Assembly: GCF_028688795.1 (NCBI RefSeq)
Contig: NZ_JAQTXM010000006.1
Coordinates: 1 to 64,000, forward strand
Source of the DNA: Rhodoferax sp.
Lineage (GTDB): Bacteria > Pseudomonadota > Gammaproteobacteria > Burkholderiales > Burkholderiaceae_C
Length of the DNA: 64,000 nucleotides
Reading direction: 5' to 3'
The notes under the pieces were generated by a model. That model had not been told where the DNA came from. It searched no databases and worked only from the letters and a program-made list of their open reading frames with translations. Shown here one piece after another: positions 1 to 8,417 of the stretch. Position 1 is the stretch's first letter. Every line of letters begins with the position of its first letter. The position numbers and the translations under genes are program-made.

Positions 1-125
1 CCACCAAATTTGGCTGCCAACACCGAGGTGATGGCCGCTGTCAGGGTGGTTTTGCCATGGTCAACGTGACCGATGGTGCCCACGTTGACGTGGGGCTTGG
101 TGCGCGTGAATTTTTCTTTTCCCAT
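1..125 (-). CDS. tuf: Elongation factor Tu, N-terminal part (runs off the left edge)
   Basis: The first 41 codons of EF-Tu, the GTPase that brings aminoacyl-tRNA to the ribosome. The protein begins [16 protein letters not shown] and shows the G1 P-loop GHVDHGKT at residues 19-26, which is diagnostic. A GGAG Shine-Dalgarno lies 8 nt before the ATG. It is the fourth gene after tRNA-Tyr, tRNA-Gly and tRNA-Thr on the same strand, the classical bacterial tRNA-tufB arrangement. The rest of the gene lies outside the window, so intactness cannot be judged. Confidence 0.97.
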   Translation of the reverse strand, partial: MGKEKFTRTKPHVNVGTIGHVDHGKTTLTAAITSVLAAKFG

Positions 126-206
126 TTTCAGACTCCGAAGATTAAAAGACGGTCAATAAAAAAGGCGATCAACCTACAACAACCAGTTGAATGCAAAACA
201 CCCAAA

Positions 207-281
207 TGGTGCCCATTCCGGGAATCGGACCCGGGACCTCTCCCTTACCAAGGGAGTGCTCTGCCACTGAGCCAAATGGGC
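207..281 (-). tRNA. tRNA-Thr (anticodon GGT)
   Basis: A 75-nt cloverleaf including an encoded CCA end. The 7-bp acceptor stem GCCCATT/AATGGGC, D stem GCTC/GAGC, anticodon stem CTCCC/GGGAG with loop TTGGTAA, and T stem CCGGG/CCCGG all pair. Anticodon GGT reads ACC/ACT. It lies between tRNA-Gly and tuf, presumably in one transcript. Confidence 0.97.
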
Positions 282-315
282 GATATACCTGTGCACTAGC
301 CAACTGCGCAAACAC

Positions 316-389
316 TGGAGCGGGAGACGGGAATCGAACCCGCGTCATTAGCTTGGAAGGCTAGGGTTCTACCATTGAACTACTCCCGC
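316..389 (-). tRNA. tRNA-Gly (anticodon TCC)
   Basis: A 74-nt cloverleaf with encoded CCA. Acceptor stem GCGGGAG/CTCCCGC, D stem GTTC/GAAC and T stem CGGG/CCCG pair. The anticodon loop CTTCCAA gives TCC. The anticodon stem has a C-A mismatch at its base, leaving four good pairs. Middle gene of the tRNA-Tyr/Gly/Thr cluster. Confidence 0.97.
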
Positions 390-455
390 CTCGAAGCTGA
401 ACCCGTCAACCTGTCAGCGCACCACGCTTCGCAGCAGCGTCACACTCAAATTCAT

Positions 456-541
456 TGGTGGAGAGGGCTGGATTCGAACCAGCGTACTCGTAAGAGGGCA
501 GATTTACAGTCTGCTGCCATTAACCACTCGGCCACCTCTCC
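456..541 (-). tRNA. tRNA-Tyr (anticodon GTA)
   Basis: An 86-nt class II tRNA with a long variable arm and encoded CCA. Acceptor stem GGAGAGG/CCTCTCC; anticodon stem GCAGA/TCTGC with loop CTGTAAA, hence GTA. First gene of the tRNA-tuf transcript, about 8 nt after the predicted transcription start. Confidence 0.97.
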
Positions 542-555
542 ACTGTGAGCCGCTG

Positions 556-585
556 ATTATGCCACCAAATCTGCGCTATTGCCAA
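556..585 (-). promoter_or_regulatory. Sigma-70 promoter of the tRNA-Tyr/Gly/Thr-tuf operon
   Basis: Read on the minus strand, a -35 box TTGGCA (580-585) and a -10 box CATAAT (556-561) are separated by 18 nt. The predicted start is about 549, just before the tRNA-Tyr 5' end at 541. The boxes match the consensus well, and the position in front of a stable RNA gene is as expected. Confidence 0.75.
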
Positions 586-590
586 GTAAT

Positions 591-1331
591 TTACTTTTCA
601 CCGAAATCTGTCCAATAGATGGGCGGCCGACCATGCGACTGCAAAAAATGGTTTGCCTGCGAAAAGTGGCCGCACCCGATGAACGGCTTGGGTGGGCGCA
701 ACGCCGACAAGGGTGAAGGATGGTTAGCCGTCAAGACCAGCACTGTTGGTGATTGCGAATCATCTTCTGCCAAGATCAAGGATTGGTATGCTTGCGCATG
801 GGCGCCCCACAGCATAAAAACCACCGGCTGATGCCGCTGCACCACCGCCTGAATGACTGCACGGGTCAAGCCATCCCAGCCGATGCGCGCGTGGCTGGCA
901 GGCCGCCCCTCCTCCACCGTTAGGCAGGTATTCAGCAACAAAACGCCTTGCCTAGCCCATCCAACGAGTGAGCCCTGGAACCCAGCACCCGAGGCCTGCA
1001 ACTCCGGGTCACGTGCCAACTCCTTGAGAATATTCCGCAGCGAAGGCGGCAAGGCCACACCCGGCGCGACTGAAAAGGCCAACCCTTGCGCCTGGCCGGC
1101 GCCGTGGTAGGGGTCTTGCCCAAGAATCACCACTTTGACGCTAGCCAATGCGGTGAGCTCCAGGGCGCGGAACGGGTACACAGGAAAGATGGTGGCACCC
1201 GCATCCAGGCGCTGCTGAAGCAGGGTGGCCAGTCGCTGGCCCGCGGGGCTGCGCAAATAATCATCGACCAGAGCTGACCAATCAGGCGCAACCGGCCAAG
1301 CATTGGGCGCCCACGCGCGCAGGGCTGCCAT
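591..1331 (-). CDS. ung: Uracil-DNA glycosylase
   Basis: A 246-residue family 1 uracil-DNA glycosylase that removes uracil from DNA to start base excision repair. The catalytic water-activating motif GQDPYHG is at residues 71-77 (Asp73) and the DNA-intercalating HPSPLS motif is at 204-209. Length is normal for the family. Its ATG overlaps the trpC stop by one base (TGATG), so it is the last gene of the trp transcript and probably translationally coupled to trpC. Confidence 0.96.
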   Translation of the reverse strand: MAALRAWAPNAWPVAPDWSALVDDYLRSPAGQRLATLLQQRLDAGATIFPVYPFRALELTALASVKVVILGQDPYHGAGQAQGLAFSVAPGVALPPSLRNILKELARDPELQASGAGFQGSLVGWARQGVLLLNTCLTVEEGRPASHARIGWDGLTRAVIQAVVQRHQPVVFMLWGAHAQAYQSLILAEDDSQSPTVLVLTANHPSPLSALRPPKPFIGCGHFSQANHFLQSHGRPPIYWTDFGEK

Positions 1332-2125
1332 CAGGTCGGATCAAACAACGCGGCCAGCGCCGCCCCTGGCTCTGGGGCACGCATGAAGGCCTCACCGACC
1401 AGAAACGCATTGACCCCGGCCGCACCCATGCGCAGCACGTCGTCCCGGCTGTGAATGCCGCTTTCACACACCAACAAGCGCTCAGCGGGAATGTTGCGCA
1501 TCAGGCTCAGCGTGGTGTCAAGCGACACCTCAAACGTCTTGAGGTTGCGGTTATTGACGCCGATCAGCGGCGTTTTGAGCTTGAGCGCACGCGCCAACTC
1601 ACTGGCGTCATGGACTTCGACCAACACGGCCATGTCCAGACCGTGGGCGATCTGCTCAAAGTCTTTCATTTGCGCATCGTCTAGGCAAGCGGCGATCAGC
1701 AAAATGGCATCGGCGCCCATGGCACGCGACTCATAAATTTGGTAGGAATCAACCATGAAATCTTTGCGCAGCACCGGCAATTGGCACGACGCCCGGGCCT
1801 GCTTGAGAAAGTCCACACAGCCTTGGAAAAATTGCACATCAGTGAGCACTGACAAGCAGGCTGCACCGTATTCTGCATAGCTTTGAGCAATGTCGGCGGG
1901 AATAAAGTCCTCCCGCAACACGCCTTTGGACGGGCTCGCTCTTTTGATTTCGGCGATCACCGCCGCGTGCCCCGAGGCAATTTTTGCGCGCATGGCGCCG
2001 ACAAAATCCCGCGTCAGCACGCGGCTCTCGGCGTCATAACGCACATCGGCCAACGATTTGCGCGACAAGGCAGCGGCGACTTCTTCGCGCTTGACCGCCA
2101 CGATTTTTTCCAGAATATCAGTCAT
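1331..2125 (-). CDS. trpC: Indole-3-glycerol phosphate synthase
   Basis: A 264-residue TIM-barrel enzyme closing the indole ring of CdRP in tryptophan synthesis. Seen: catalytic-lysine strand [35 protein letters not shown] and the phosphate-binding CESGI near the end. The start at 2125 ([12 protein letters not shown]) is chosen over upstream in-frame codons because family members begin here and an AGGAG lies about 9 nt upstream. The start overlaps the end of the small membrane ORF (ATGACTGA), and the stop overlaps ung. Confidence 0.96.
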   Translation of the reverse strand: MTDILEKIVAVKREEVAAALSRKSLADVRYDAESRVLTRDFVGAMRAKIASGHAAVIAEIKRASPSKGVLREDFIPADIAQSYAEYGAACLSVLTDVQFFQGCVDFLKQARASCQLPVLRKDFMVDSYQIYESRAMGADAILLIAACLDDAQMKDFEQIAHGLDMAVLVEVHDASELARALKLKTPLIGVNNRNLKTFEVSLDTTLSLMRNIPAERLLVCESGIHSRDDVLRMGAAGVNAFLVGEAFMRAPEPGAALAALFDPT

Positions 2126-2255
2126 GTTGGGTTGGCTCCTGCGAGCCTTTTTTGAGAATGTTGATAAACACGCGGTGCAACACCAGCCCCGCGACAATAA
2201 AAAGCACCGAGATGCCAATGGCGATCCAGGCGCCGTCCGTGTTCAAAAGTGCCAT
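2118..2255 (-). CDS. Small single-span membrane protein inside the trp operon (unrecognised)
   Basis: A 45-codon ORF between trpD and trpC. The peptide starts [10 protein letters not shown], has one hydrophobic segment (about residues 10-25, rich in I, V, L and G), then a basic KK patch and a polar tail. Its ATG begins one base after the trpD TGA, and its stop overlaps the trpC ATG (ATGACTGA), so it fills the gap exactly as a translationally coupled gene would. I recognise no family. A function in tryptophan synthesis or simply in coupling translation is inference only. Confidence 0.6.
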   Translation of the reverse strand: MALLNTDGAWIAIGISVLFIVAGLVLHRVFINILKKGSQEPTQHD

Positions 2256-2256
2256 G

Positions 2257-3303
2257 TCAAACCCCGCTCAGGGCATGTGCGGCCGTCACCAAGGCGGCCA
2301 GCTTGGCTTTGGCGGCACCCGATTCCAGCGCAGCACGCGCCAAGTCAACGCCCTCTTTCATCGAGTTGGCCACATTGGCCGCGTACAGCGCCACGCCTGC
2401 GTTCAGCACCACAATTTCTTTCGGCGGCCCATCCACGTTGTCCAGCACGCCCAGCAACATGGCGCGCGACTGCTCAGGCGTTTCCACCTTGAAGGCGCGG
2501 CTGCTGGCCATCGTCAGACCAAAGTCTTCGGGGTGAATCTCATATTCGGTCACCTGGCCGTTTTTCAGCTCACCCACCAGCGTGGCGGCGCCCAGTGACA
2601 CCTCGTCCATGCCGTCCTTGCCGTAGACCACCACGGCATGGTCGGTGCCCAGGCGCTCCAGCGCGCGCACCTGAATACCCACCAGATCAGCGTGAAACAC
2701 GCCCATCAAAATGTTCGGCGCACCAGCTGGGTTGGTCAGCGGCCCGAGCAGGTTGAAAATGGTCTTGACGCCCATTTCACGGCGCACCGGGGCCACGTTC
2801 TTCATTGCCGGATGGTGGTTCGGGGCAAACATGAAGCCCACACCCACTTGCTCGATGCACTTGGCAATCGCGTCCGGCGTGAGGTTGATATTGACACCCA
2901 GCGACTCCATCACATCAGCGCTGCCGCTTTTGCTTGAGACACTGCGCCCGCCGTGTTTACTGACCTTGGCCCCGGCCGCGGCCGCCACAAACATGGCGCA
3001 GGTGGAGATGTTGAAGGTGAACGCGCCATCGCCACCGGTGCCCACGATGTCAACCATGTGGGTCTTGTCGGCCACATTGACCTTGGTGGAAAACTCGCGC
3101 ATCACTTGCGCCGCGGCGGTGATTTCGCCAATGGTTTCCTTTTTGACGCGCAGACCAGTGATGAACGCCGCCAGCATCACCGGACTCCATTCGCCCGCCA
3201 TGATTTGCCGCATGATGTAGAGCATTTCGTCGTGAAAAATCTCACGGTGCTCAATGGTGCGCAACAGCGCTTCTTGCGGGGTGATGGTGATGAGGTGAGT
3301 CAT
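2257..3303 (-). CDS. trpD: Anthranilate phosphoribosyltransferase
   Basis: A 348-residue enzyme transferring phosphoribose from PRPP to anthranilate. The PRPP-binding VGTGGDG motif and the following [15 protein letters not shown] stretch are intact; [17 protein letters not shown] and [11 protein letters not shown] are the family anthranilate-site motifs. The start at 3303 ([13 protein letters not shown]) has AAGGAG 7 nt upstream; earlier in-frame codons encode non-family sequence. Preceded by the LysE-like gene (59-nt gap) and followed closely by the small membrane ORF. Confidence 0.96.
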   Translation of the reverse strand: MTHLITITPQEALLRTIEHREIFHDEMLYIMRQIMAGEWSPVMLAAFITGLRVKKETIGEITAAAQVMREFSTKVNVADKTHMVDIVGTGGDGAFTFNISTCAMFVAAAAGAKVSKHGGRSVSSKSGSADVMESLGVNINLTPDAIAKCIEQVGVGFMFAPNHHPAMKNVAPVRREMGVKTIFNLLGPLTNPAGAPNILMGVFHADLVGIQVRALERLGTDHAVVVYGKDGMDEVSLGAATLVGELKNGQVTEYEIHPEDFGLTMASSRAFKVETPEQSRAMLLGVLDNVDGPPKEIVVLNAGVALYAANVANSMKEGVDLARAALESGAAKAKLAALVTAAHALSGV

Positions 3304-3362
3304 GGCGCTCCTTGGTCTGATGGATAGGGTCTGGTCACGGCGGCCAACCCAGTGGCCGCGCT

Positions 3363-4061
3363 TCACGGGGCTGGATTGTCCGTCAAGGCCAATTTGAGGC
3401 CAAAGCCCACAAACATCACCCCCGCCACACGCTCCAGACCATGCATGCCGCGCTGCACCAACGTGAGGCGGCGGGAGGCCCATGCCCCCAGCCCGGCATA
3501 GGCCAGGTTGATCGGCAAGGCATTGACCGTGAACAGAACGCCCAGCAAGCCAAACGCCAAGGGCTTGTTGGCGGCGCCCGGGGCAATGAACTGCGGCACA
3601 AAGGCCAGAAAAAACAACGCAACCTTGGGGTTGAGCGCATTCGTCCCAAAGCCCTTAAAAAATATAGATTTTAGGCTTCTAGCTCTTGTATCTATTACGC
3701 TAGAAGCTACTGAATTTATAGTATTTCGAGATTTGCTCAACATCAGTTGTAGTCCGACATAAAGCAAATAAAGCGCCCCCACCCACTTCAACACCGTGAA
3801 CGCCGCACTGGACGCGGCCATCAGCGCGCTGACCCCCAAAGCCGCTGCCAACACATGCACAAAGCAACCGGCACTGATTCCCAGCGTGGCCACCACGCCG
3901 GCGCGAAACCCACCGCGCAGCGCGTTCGTCACAATAAACAACACATCAGGCCCCGGGGTCAGGTTCAGCAACCAACCCGCCAGCACAAACAAGCCCAGGT
4001 GATCAATGCCCAAGGCCCCCGGTGACAGGCCCGCCAGCTGGGCGCCCAGCGCTTGCAACAT
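3363..4061 (-). CDS. LysE/RhtB-family amino acid exporter with an in-frame repeat insertion
   Basis: A 232-residue inner-membrane exporter of the LysE/RhtB type (substrate not deducible). The N-terminal [13 protein letters not shown] signature and the mid-protein [15 protein letters not shown] motif are clear, with about six hydrophobic segments. The protein is some 20 residues longer than usual: just before the NPK motif lies the AT-rich segment 3655-3717, a copy of the dispersed palindromic repeat, which is translated as part of a cytoplasmic loop. The start ATG at 4061 is chosen by homology; an in-frame GTG two codons upstream is possible. Sits between ltaE and trpD. Confidence 0.9.
   Translation of the reverse strand: MLQALGAQLAGLSPGALGIDHLGLFVLAGWLLNLTPGPDVLFIVTNALRGGFRAGVVATLGISAGCFVHVLAAALGVSALMAASSAAFTVLKWVGALYLLYVGLQLMLSKSRNTINSVASSVIDTRARSLKSIFFKGFGTNALNPKVALFFLAFVPQFIAPGAANKPLAFGLLGVLFTVNALPINLAYAGLGAWASRRLTLVQRGMHGLERVAGVMFVGFGLKLALTDNPAP
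3655..3717 (-). repeat. Dispersed palindromic repeat copy R1, in frame inside the LysE-like gene
   Basis: Same family as the other eight copies, read on the minus strand: GTAGCTTCTAGCG, then ACAAGAGCTAGAAGCC, then an AT-rich tail. It contains a perfect 9-bp inverted repeat, GCTTCTAGC and GCTAGAAGC, 15 nt apart. Translated in lysE it gives [12 protein letters not shown], the same reading frame used by the copy in glcE (IATNASNERARG). Confidence 0.85.
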
Positions 4062-4125
4062 CGTCACCAGGCCCTTGCTGTTGGCCCTGGCAGCAACGCC
4101 CAAGTCGGCGCATGGCGAGTCGTCG

Positions 4126-5205
4126 TCACTTGAAAAATGCCCTGATGGCAGCCACGGCGTGGTCAATGCCTGCCTGGTCCACATCCAAATGCGTGACAAA
4201 ACGCAGACGGTACAAACCGGTGGCCAGGACACCATACTGCTGTAAATAAGCGAGCAACTCAGGGGCGCGCGCCTTAGCGTTGCCGATCAAATCGACAAAC
4301 ACCATGTTGGTTTGGGGTGGCTCTACCTGTACGCCCGGCAAACCCTGCAAGCCACTCGCCAGCCGCGCCGCCAAGGCATGGTCATCGGCCAGCCGGGTCA
4401 GATGATGGTCCAGCACATGACTACCCGCCGCCGCCAACAGGCCCGCCTGACGCATGCCGCCGCCCGCCATCTTGCGGATGCGATGGGCTTTTTTGATCAG
4501 GTCGGCGCTGCCGCACAACACCGAACCCACCGGGGCACCCAAGCCCTTACTCAGGCACACCGAGACACTGTCAAAACACTGGGCAATGCGCCGGGCTTCA
4601 GCCACGATGGCCGCTTGGCTGGGTGGCACGGCAACACCAGCCGCAGATATCGCCTGCGCCACGGCTGCATTGAACAGGCGCGCGCCGTCCAGATGCCGCG
4701 CCAAGCCGTGGTGCGCGGCCAGTTCCGTCGCCGCCTGCACATAGTCAAACGGCAGCCATTTGCCGCCAAAAGTGTTCTCAAGTGTCAGCAAACGGGTTTT
4801 GGCAAAGTGCACATCGTCGGGCTTGATGGCGGCTTCGATGTCATCAAGGGCCAGCGTGCCATCTGGCTGATGATTCAAGGGCTGCGGCTGCACGCTGCCC
4901 AACACCGCTGCGCCACCGCCTTCCCAGCGGTAGGTGTGGGCGTATTGGCCCACGATGTACTCGTCGCCACGCTGGCAGTGCGCCAGGATGGCGCACAGGT
5001 TGCTTTGCGTGCCGGTGGGCACAAACAGCGCAGCATCGAACCCCAGCATCGCGGCCAATTTGTCCTGCAGCGCGTTGATGCTCGGGTCGTCGCCAAATAC
5101 GTCGTCACCCACCGGAGCGGCGGCCATCACGGCACGCATGGCGGAGGTCGGTTGCGTCACGGTGTCGCTGCGCAAGTCAGCAATGAGGGGGTGTGTTTTA
5201 TGCAT
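4126..5205 (-). CDS. ltaE: Low-specificity L-threonine aldolase
   Basis: A 359-residue PLP enzyme of the beta-eliminating lyase fold that cleaves threonine/allo-threonine to glycine and acetaldehyde. It starts MHKTHPLIADLRSDTVTQPT; HLDGARLFNAAVA carries the PLP-binding Asp, and SVCLSKGLGAPVGS the Schiff-base lysine. Length is typical. Its AGAGG Shine-Dalgarno, 8 nt before the ATG, is part of repeat copy R2. It lies between trpG and the LysE-like exporter, both on the same strand, so it probably shares the trp transcript. Confidence 0.93.
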   Translation of the reverse strand: MHKTHPLIADLRSDTVTQPTSAMRAVMAAAPVGDDVFGDDPSINALQDKLAAMLGFDAALFVPTGTQSNLCAILAHCQRGDEYIVGQYAHTYRWEGGGAAVLGSVQPQPLNHQPDGTLALDDIEAAIKPDDVHFAKTRLLTLENTFGGKWLPFDYVQAATELAAHHGLARHLDGARLFNAAVAQAISAAGVAVPPSQAAIVAEARRIAQCFDSVSVCLSKGLGAPVGSVLCGSADLIKKAHRIRKMAGGGMRQAGLLAAAGSHVLDHHLTRLADDHALAARLASGLQGLPGVQVEPPQTNMVFVDLIGNAKARAPELLAYLQQYGVLATGLYRLRFVTHLDVDQAGIDHAVAAIRAFFK

Positions 5206-5211
5206 GATTAT

Positions 5212-5256
5212 TGCCTCTAGGCCATATTAAATAAGCGCAAGCAGCTATTACTTCAG
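5212..5256 (-). repeat. Dispersed palindromic repeat copy R2, filling the trpG-ltaE gap
   Basis: Minus-strand reading: AATAGCTGCTTGCGCTTATT followed by GGCCTAGAGGC. It begins at the trpG stop codon and runs to within a few bases of the ltaE ATG. Its conserved CTAGAGGC end provides the ltaE ribosome-binding site. Confidence 0.85.
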
Positions 5257-5840
5257 GAGCCTCTTGGTTTCAGAAAATTGGCCAACATGGCGTGGCCGTG
5301 CTCGGTCAGGATGCTCTCAGGGTGAAACTGCACACCTTCGATGTCGAGGCTAGTGTGTTTGATGCCCATGATTTCGCCGTCGTCGGTCCAGGCGGTGACT
5401 TTCAGACAGGCCGGGCAAGTGGCGCGCTCGATGGAGAGCGAGTGGTAGCGGTTCACCGTGAACTGCGCAGGCAGGCCCGCAAACACGCCCTCTTGCGTGG
5501 TCGTCATGACACTGGTTTTACCGTGCATGAGCTGCTGCGCCCGGATGATATTGCCGCCAAAGGCCGCGCCAATCGCCTGATGGCCCAGGCACACCCCCAA
5601 AATAGGCAGCTTGCCCGCAAAGTGCTGGATGGCGGGCACCGAAATGCCCGCCTCTTTGGGTGAACAAGGGCCGGGTGAGATCACCAGCCGGTCCAGCTGC
5701 CCGGCAGCCAGCATCGCATCGATGTCAGCTAGGCTGATTTCATCGTTGCGCGCCACGGTCACGTCAGCCCCCAGCTCACCCAGATATTGGACGATGTTAT
5801 AGGTAAAGCTGTCGTAGTTGTCGATCATTAATAGTTTCAT
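5253..5840 (-). CDS. trpG: Anthranilate synthase component II (glutamine amidotransferase)
   Basis: A 195-residue class I glutamine amidotransferase supplying ammonia to TrpE (it may also serve PabB). Seen: [20 protein letters not shown], oxyanion strand [12 protein letters not shown], nucleophile [10 protein letters not shown], and the His-Glu dyad in [17 protein letters not shown] 5840 fits the family; an ATG three codons upstream (5849) is also possible, and neither has a strong Shine-Dalgarno. In this genome it is separated from trpE by about 7 kb of signalling genes. Confidence 0.95.
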   Translation of the reverse strand: MKLLMIDNYDSFTYNIVQYLGELGADVTVARNDEISLADIDAMLAAGQLDRLVISPGPCSPKEAGISVPAIQHFAGKLPILGVCLGHQAIGAAFGGNIIRAQQLMHGKTSVMTTTQEGVFAGLPAQFTVNRYHSLSIERATCPACLKVTAWTDDGEIMGIKHTSLDIEGVQFHPESILTEHGHAMLANFLKPRGS

Positions 5841-5900
5841 GGCAGTCATTTAAAGTGGTTCGATTTTCATCAAGGCGGCTTGCTGAAGGCAGCAAGCCGG

Positions 5901-8417
5901 TTAGTAAAGGGGGCTTTGGACGCCAGCCCATTGGCGCCACTGCGGGTCAGTCACAAACGCGCTGGCCCAGGCAAACACCTGCTCTGCAGGCATAGGCCGG
6001 GCAATGCCATAGCCCTGCACCACGTCGCAGCCCAGGCGCAGCAGCAGCCCGCCCTGGTCTTGCGTTTCAACACCTTCGGCAATCACATGCAGCTTGAACA
6101 ACGAGGCAATGTGGATGATGGACTCAACCAAGGCGCGGTCGTCGGCATCTTCCAACATGTCACGCACAAAGCTTTGGTCAATTTTGAGGGTTTGCACCGG
6201 AATGCGCTTGAGGTAACTCAGCGACGAATAACCGGTGCCGAAGTCATCCAGCGAAAAATCAATGCCCAAAGCGCGGCAATTGGCAATCAAGGTCTTCATG
6301 GCCCCAACGTCACCCAACGCCACCGACTCCAAAATCTCAAACTCCAGCAAGCTCGCTGACACCTGCGGATAACAAGCCAACAAGATCTGAAGGCGCGGCA
6401 AGAAGTCTTCCTGCTGAAAGTGCCGCGCCGCAATGTTGACACTCACTGGCCAGGTCTGACCCTGTTGCTGCCACAGCGCCAGCTGTTTCAGGGCTTGCTC
6501 AATGACCCATTCGCCAATCGCCACAATCACATCAGACTGCTCCACCAGGGGCAAGAACGAGAGCGGCGGAATCATGCCGTCTTGCGGGTGCTGCCAGCGC
6601 AGCAAAGCCTCAAAACCCACAACGTCGCCGGTGCGCAAATTCACCTTGGGCTGGTAATACAACAGCAACTCGTTGTCAACAATCGCCTGGCTGACCCGGG
6701 CCAGCGTTTGCTGAACGGATTCTTGCTGAATGTCTTGCAGCACATCAAAGCGGTGGTAGCGGTTGCGCCCAGTTTGTTTGGCAACGTACATGGCTTGGTC
6801 AGCATGGCGCAGCAGCGTGTCGGGGTCAGAGCCATCGGCCGGAAATACCGTAAATCCCAAGCTGCCGGTGATGGCAATGTGGTGACCTTGGAGCTCAAAG
6901 GGCTCAGACAGGGTTTGCAAAATGCGCGCCAGCAGCTTGGTCAAATCCACGTCATCGGCCAGGTCTTCAAGCAAGATCACAAATTCGTCACCGCCCAGTC
7001 GCGTCAGCGTGTCGACGGCGCGCAACTCTTGGTTCAAGCGCGCCGTGAGTGCCACCAGCAGGGCGTCACCCACGGAATGACCATAGGTGTCATTGACGGG
7101 CTTGAACTTGTCCAAGTCAAGCAGGCACACGGCCAGTTGGGTGCTGTCGCGCCTGGATTTTTCAAGTGCCCGCTCAAAACGGTCGGCCAGCAGCACGCGG
7201 TTGGGTAGGCCGGTGAGTGCGTCATGACTGGCCTGCCATTGCAGACGTTCTTGCACCTGGTCACGCTCAGACACATCACGCAGCACCAGCACACAGCCCA
7301 GCACGTGCCCCAATACCGGGCCACGTTCTGAAAAAATTGGCGTGGCCAGGCTTTCTACCGACACCAGGCTGCCCTGCGGCTTGACCAGCACGGTGTGCGT
7401 GCTCGACTGGGCAGCCACGCCTGAGGCCAGCACCTGCATCACCGGATTGGTCAGCCGCACCTGCGTGGCACTGTCTTTGAACACCAAGAAACCAGCCACG
7501 GGCTTGCCCAGCACCTGAGTCAGGGGCCAGCCGGTCAGATGTTGAGCCACTTCATTCATGAAGCTCACCAAACCCCGGGCGTCGGTGGTGATGACGGCGT
7601 CGCCAATCGAGGCCAGCGTGACCTGCGCCAGCTCCTTTTCTGCCTGCAGCGCGTCTTTCAGGTCGCGCTCGGTCTGCCGCTGCACGCCCAACGCGTCCAG
7701 CATGATGTTGAAGGCCCGCGCCAGATGGCTCACCTCGTCGCTGCCGCCCGCCATGGCCCGCACCTGTGATTTGCCGGTGCTCACCTCGTCAGCCACTTTG
7801 GCCAGGGCTGTCAGGCGGCGCGTCAGGCGGCTGGCCAACAACCACGCCAGCACGACACCGACAGCAATTGCCAGCAAGGTGTAAAGCAGGCCGCTTTGGG
7901 TGATCGCCGCAAGCCGGGTGGCAGTGGCACTTTGTGACACACCCACTCGAACCCAGCCAATTCGGTCGCGCTGCACCAGCACCGGCACCACCACATCAGC
8001 CAGGGTGCTGCTGCGCACCAGCAACTGGGGGCTGGGGTCAACCGCAACGGCAAAGCGGTCGGCATCCGCCAAAAACTGGCCACGCAAGCCAGGCTGACCA
8101 TGCGCCACAATTTTGCCGCTGGGCAACACCACCATCACATGTGTGACACCGGGATAGGCGCTGATGGCCATCGTTAACTCCTGCAAGCCGGACAAGTCTG
8201 ACGACAGCAGGGGCGTGGCAGAAATCAGGCTCAAGTTTTGCGCCAGACTGATGGCCTGGCTGGTTTGGCTCTCGATCAAAAAATCGCGCTGGCGCAGCGA
8301 CAAGTCGTACACAAACAAACTCATCATGACGGCATGCACCAGCGCCACGCCCCAGATTAACTGGCGGCGTACCGTGCCCGACAACCAGCCAGGTAGGCGC
8401 ACGGGGTGATCCCTCAT
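5901..8417 (-). CDS. Membrane GGDEF-EAL cyclic-di-GMP signalling protein with HAMP and PAS
   Basis: An 838-residue inner-membrane protein: N-terminal membrane segment (about 20-40), a periplasmic region, a second segment (about 180-198), HAMP, PAS (about 265-390), GGDEF and EAL. The GGDEF signature is intact at 475-479 with an RxxD product-inhibition site (RAVD) five residues before it. The EAL motif is intact at 603-605 (GFEALLRW), as is DDFGTGYSSLSYLK. Both cyclase and phosphodiesterase activity are therefore possible. The ATG overlaps the stop of the PhnD-like lipoprotein gene (ATGA), which suggests that the lipoprotein is its periplasmic sensor. Confidence 0.93.
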   Translation of the reverse strand: MRDHPVRLPGWLSGTVRRQLIWGVALVHAVMMSLFVYDLSLRQRDFLIESQTSQAISLAQNLSLISATPLLSSDLSGLQELTMAISAYPGVTHVMVVLPSGKIVAHGQPGLRGQFLADADRFAVAVDPSPQLLVRSSTLADVVVPVLVQRDRIGWVRVGVSQSATATRLAAITQSGLLYTLLAIAVGVVLAWLLASRLTRRLTALAKVADEVSTGKSQVRAMAGGSDEVSHLARAFNIMLDALGVQRQTERDLKDALQAEKELAQVTLASIGDAVITTDARGLVSFMNEVAQHLTGWPLTQVLGKPVAGFLVFKDSATQVRLTNPVMQVLASGVAAQSSTHTVLVKPQGSLVSVESLATPIFSERGPVLGHVLGCVLVLRDVSERDQVQERLQWQASHDALTGLPNRVLLADRFERALEKSRRDSTQLAVCLLDLDKFKPVNDTYGHSVGDALLVALTARLNQELRAVDTLTRLGGDEFVILLEDLADDVDLTKLLARILQTLSEPFELQGHHIAITGSLGFTVFPADGSDPDTLLRHADQAMYVAKQTGRNRYHRFDVLQDIQQESVQQTLARVSQAIVDNELLLYYQPKVNLRTGDVVGFEALLRWQHPQDGMIPPLSFLPLVEQSDVIVAIGEWVIEQALKQLALWQQQGQTWPVSVNIAARHFQQEDFLPRLQILLACYPQVSASLLEFEILESVALGDVGAMKTLIANCRALGIDFSLDDFGTGYSSLSYLKRIPVQTLKIDQSFVRDMLEDADDRALVESIIHIASLFKLHVIAEGVETQDQGGLLLRLGCDVVQGYGIARPMPAEQVFAWASAFVTDPQWRQWAGVQSPLY

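Noticed and set aside
57-299. Plus-strand 80-codon frame over tuf and tRNA-Thr
   Set aside because: It overlaps a certain tRNA and the EF-Tu start in antisense.
4312-5220. A 302-codon plus-strand frame over ltaE
   Set aside because: Antisense shadow of a gene with intact PLP motifs on the minus strand.
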